Source of the DNA: Chionoecetes opilio
Taxonomy: Eukaryota > Arthropoda > Malacostraca > Decapoda > Majidae
Assembly (NCBI GenBank): GCA_016584305.1
Contig: JACEEZ010019040.1
Span: 136,930 to 200,929 of the forward strand
Direction of reading: 5' to 3'
Length of the DNA stretch: 64,000 bases
The notes beneath the pieces were generated by a model. The model did no database searches. It saw only the letters and a list, made by a program, of their open reading frames with translations, and had not been told where the DNA came from. Each line of letters starts with the position of its first letter. Within the stretch, counting starts at the first letter, position 1. Both the position numbers and the translations under genes were made by a program. Shown one piece after another: positions 60,412 to 64,000 of this stretch.

Positions 60412-63400
60412 AGAAATATACTTCAATGTGTAGAAAACAAAACAACTCTTCACGATAACTAGTAAAACATTGCAAACACTACATTTAAGGTTTTATAGCA
60501 ATAGATAAGAAAACTATTGTCTATATACAATAACGCTACAGTTTACAAGAAAACTATGAAAAACAACTGCAATATACCGTTATATCACAATAAATAACCT
60601 CTTACACTTATATTTAATAGCTTAATGTATGTAAGCTAATATAGGTGCAAATGTTTGAAAAAGAGGATTGTATACTTCATTTGTAGGGAACACATTTATA
60701 TGATCACCGATAACTAGCTAATCATTGAAAAACACTACATTTTATGTTATAGCAATATGATAAGTAAACCTACTTGTATATATACAATAACGCAACAGTT
60801 ACAAGAAACTATGAAAAATGCTTTGGCAATATAGCATTATATCACAATAAATAAACCTTATTACTCTTCTATTTATTAGCTAATGTCATTGTAAGCTACT
60901 TATAGGTGCAAAATATTTAAAAAGAGGAGTTTATACTCAATTTGTAGGAAAACAGGTTATATATCACCGATAACAAGCTATATCATTGAAAAAACACTAT
61001 ATTTGATGGGTTTAGTGCAATATGATAAGTAAAACGACTTTTTATAATATACAATAACGCTACAGTTTACAAGAACTAGAAAACCGCTGGCAATATACAG
61101 TTATATCACAATAAATAACTCTTATCTTCTATAATAGATATTGTAAGTAAGCTCCTCTAGGTACAAAATTATTCTAAAAAGAGGATTTTATATTTCAATT
61201 GTAGGAAAACAGTATATATCACCGATAACAGCTATATATCATTGAAAACACTACATTTTATGGGTTATAGCAATATGATAAGTAAAATACTTGTATATCA
61301 ATAACGTAAGTTTACAAGAAACTATGAAAAACGCGTTGGTCGCAATATGAAGTTATATCACAGTTAATAACCCTCTTACTATATATTTAATAGCTTAATG
61401 TATGTAAGCTCCTTAGGTCCAAAATTATTCTAAAAAGAAGATTTATACTTCAATTTGTAGGAAAAACAGCTACATATATCACCGATAAAACTAGCTAATA
61501 TCATGAAAAACACTACATTTATGGGTTTATAGCAATTATGATAAGTAACAATACTTGTATATATACAATAACGCAACAGTTTACAAGAAACTATGAAAAA
61601 CGCTGCAATATACAGTATATCTCAATAAATAAACCTCTTATCCTCTATTTTATTAGCTTTATGAATGAAAGCTACTTATAGGTGCAAATTATTCTGAAAA
61701 GGAGGATTTTATTACTTCAGTTTGTAGGAAAACAGTATTATACACCAGATAACTAGCTAATATCATGAAACAACATTGTATGGGTTTATAGCAATATGAA
61801 AGTTTAAAACTTACTTGTTATATACAATAACGCTACAGTTACAAGGAAACTATGAAAAACGCTTGCAATTACCGTTATTATCACAATATAAAATAACCTA
61901 TTACTCTTATATTTATTAGCTTAATGTAAGTAAGCTTAACTTATAGGAGCAGATGTTTGCTAAAAAAGAGGATTTTATACGTCAATTTGTAGGGAAAACC
62001 AGCTATATATCACCGAAACTAGTAATATCATTGGAAAACACAGCAGTTTTGTGGGTTTATAGCATATGATAAGTAAAAACTACTTGTATATATACAATAC
62101 CGCTACAGTTTAGAAGAGACTATGAATAACGTTGCAATATACCGTATATCACAATAAAATAAACCTATATCTTCTATTTATTATCTTTAAGGTAATGTAA
62201 GTAATGATAGGTGCAAATTATTTAAAAGAGATTGTATACTATCAATGTAGGAAAAACAGCTTATATCATCGATAAACTAGCTATATCATGAAAACACTAT
62301 ATTTTATGGGTTATAGCAATATGTTAAGTAAAACTACTTTTATACTATACAATACGGTACAGTTTACAGAAAAATATGAAAAACGCTTGCAATAGACAGT
62401 ATATCACATTAAAATTCTCTTACTCTGACTCATTATTAGCCTTATGTAATGTAGCACTTTATAGGTGCATTTACTCTAAAAAGAGGATTTATACTCCATT
62501 ATAGGAAACAGGTATATATCACCGATAACTAGCTAATATCATTGAAAACACTACATTTTATGGGTTTATAGCAAATATGATAAGTAAAACTACTTGTATA
62601 TATACAATAATGCTACAGTTTACAAGAAACTATGAAAAACGCTTGCAATATACAGTATATCACAATAATAACCTCTTACTCTTATATTTAATAGCTTATT
62701 GTAATGTAAGCTACTTATAGGTGCAAATTATTCTAAAAAAAAGGATTTTATACTTCAATTTGTAGGAAAACAGCTATATATCACCGATACTAGCTAATAT
62801 CATTGAAAACACTACATTTTATGGGTTTATAGCAATATGATAAGTAAAAATACTTGTATATATACAATAACGCTACAGTTTACAAGAAACTATGAAAACG
62901 CGTGCAATATACCGTTAATCACAATTAATAACCTCTTACTCTATATTTAATAGCTTAATGTAATGTAAGCTACTTATAGGTCAAATTATTCTAAAAAGAG
63001 ATTTTATACTTCAATTTGTAGGAAAACAGCTATATATCACCGATACTAGCTAATATTATTGAAAACACAACATTTTATGGGTTTATAGCAATATGATAAG
63101 TAAAACTACTTGTATATATACAATAACGCTACAGTTTAGAAGAGACTATGAAAAACGCTGGCAATATACCGTTATATCACAATAAATAACCTATTACTCT
63201 TCTATTTATTAGCTTAATGTAATGTAAGCTACTGATAGGGGGCAAATTATTTAAAAAGAGGATTTATACTTCAATTTGTAGGAAAACAGCTATATATCAC
63301 CGATAACTAGCTAATATCATTGAAAACACTATATTTATGGGTTTATAGCAATATGATAAGTAAAACTACTTTTATATATACAATAACGGTACAGTTTACA

Positions 63401-64000
63401 AGAAAATATGAAAAACGCTTGCAATATACAGTTATATCACAATAAATTTCCCTCTTACTCTTCTATTTAATAGCTTAATGTAATGTAAGCTTTATAGGTG
63501 CATCTTACTCTAAAAAGAGGATTTTACACTTCAATTTATAGGAAAACAGCTATATATCACCGATAACCAGCTAGTATCATTGAAAACACAACATTTTATG
63601 GGTTTATAGCAATATGATAAGTAAAACTACTTGTAAATATACAATAACGCTACAGTTTACAAGAAACTATGAAAAATGCTTGCAATATACCGTTATATAA
63701 CAATAAATAACCTATTACTCTTCTATTTATTAGCTTAATGTAATGTAAGCTACTTATAGGTGCAAATTATTCTAAAAAGTGGATTTCATACTTCAATTTG
63801 TAGGAAAACAGCTATATATATCCGATAACTAGCTAATATCATTGAAAACACTACATTTTATAGGTTTATAGCAATATGATAAGTAAAAATACTTGTATAT
63901 ATACAATAACGCTACAGTTTACAAGAAACTATGAAAAAGCTAGCAATATACCGTTATATAACAATAACATTAACCTTTTTATCTTAAATTTAATTTTTAA

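Larger units (their letters stand above)
29081..64000. repeat. 262-bp satellite DNA array with higher-order structure
   Basis: Tandem copies of an AT-rich monomer. Clean copies start at 29081, 29343 and 29605 (262 bp each); the period is 261-262 wherever the sequence is clean. Landmarks in order: TTAATGTAATGTAAGCTACT, TTATAGGTGCAAATT, ATACTTCAATTTGTAGG, ATCACCGATAACTAGC, ACATTTTATGGGTTTATAGC, TTGTATATATACAA (a 14-bp perfect palindrome), GCTACAGTTTACAAG, and CAATAAATAACCTCTTACTC. Many neighbouring monomers in clean stretches are nearly identical. Eleven ~1,043-bp higher-order units interrupt the simple tandem. No gene or open frame of significance exists in the array; short frames near 33.4, 53.8 and 59.9 kb are repeat artefacts. 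Stretches 29640-31080 and about 48300-62500 are indel-rich. It runs past the right edge, where the last bases diverge. Confidence 0.97.

Noticed and set aside
29081..64000. CRISPR array or phage-type direct repeats
   Set aside because: There are no short repeats with unique spacers; whole 262-bp units are alike, and the surroundings are eukaryotic.
29081..64000. Proof of a centromere
   Set aside because: No CENP-B box or other diagnostic sequence is present. Satellite with higher-order repeats is suggestive but not sufficient.

Overview
This is a eukaryotic nuclear window with no recognisable intact host gene. It is made almost entirely of transposable-element wreckage, microsatellites and one very large satellite array. 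The mix of endonuclease-type LINEs, a repetitive FEN-like nuclease gene, tRNA-derived SINE sequence and very long CT, CA and CTA microsatellites suggests an arthropod, most likely a decapod crustacean. That assignment rests on recalled family resemblance and was not tested.

Layout. 1-1.8 kb: the 3' part of an RTE-like LINE, one open frame broken by two nonsense codons. 1.8-5.6 kb: direct repeats with AGGTCA motifs, a 1.1 kb element with terminal inverted repeats (TIRs) that contains a second TIR element, a possible LTR remnant and a 37-bp-arm hairpin. 5.6-15.0 kb: three minus-strand copies of one I/Jockey-group LINE. The middle copy is interrupted by a plus-strand, 5'-truncated CR1-like LINE and by a 1.46 kb foldback element with about 380 bp inverted repeats. 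15.0-21.3 kb: a MITE, and two pieces of a minus-strand pseudogene family whose motifs match a FEN/PIN-like nuclease. The pieces are separated by a GC-rich, gag-like stretch and a nearly 1 kb pyrimidine tract. 22.5-23.4 kb: a TTA-flanked MITE carrying a hAT-like insertion. 23.9-28.9 kb: dense microsatellites and minisatellites plus a probable SINE 3' end.

From 29.08 kb to the right edge (about 35 kb) everything is a 262-bp AT-rich satellite. It has higher-order structure: about 1,043-bp units, equal in length to four monomers, recur 11 times. Each contains a diverged monomer followed by three tandem ~155-bp subrepeats with a short palindrome. Marker monomers sit at fixed distances from these units. 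One tRNA-derived SINE with a 17-bp target duplication interrupts the array at 35.5 kb. Three single Ns, one poly-A run, one poly-G insertion and patchy indel density show that assembly quality inside the array is uneven, so copy numbers are provisional.

The genes do not form a working pathway. The window reads as a heterochromatic region of nested insertions beside a satellite block.
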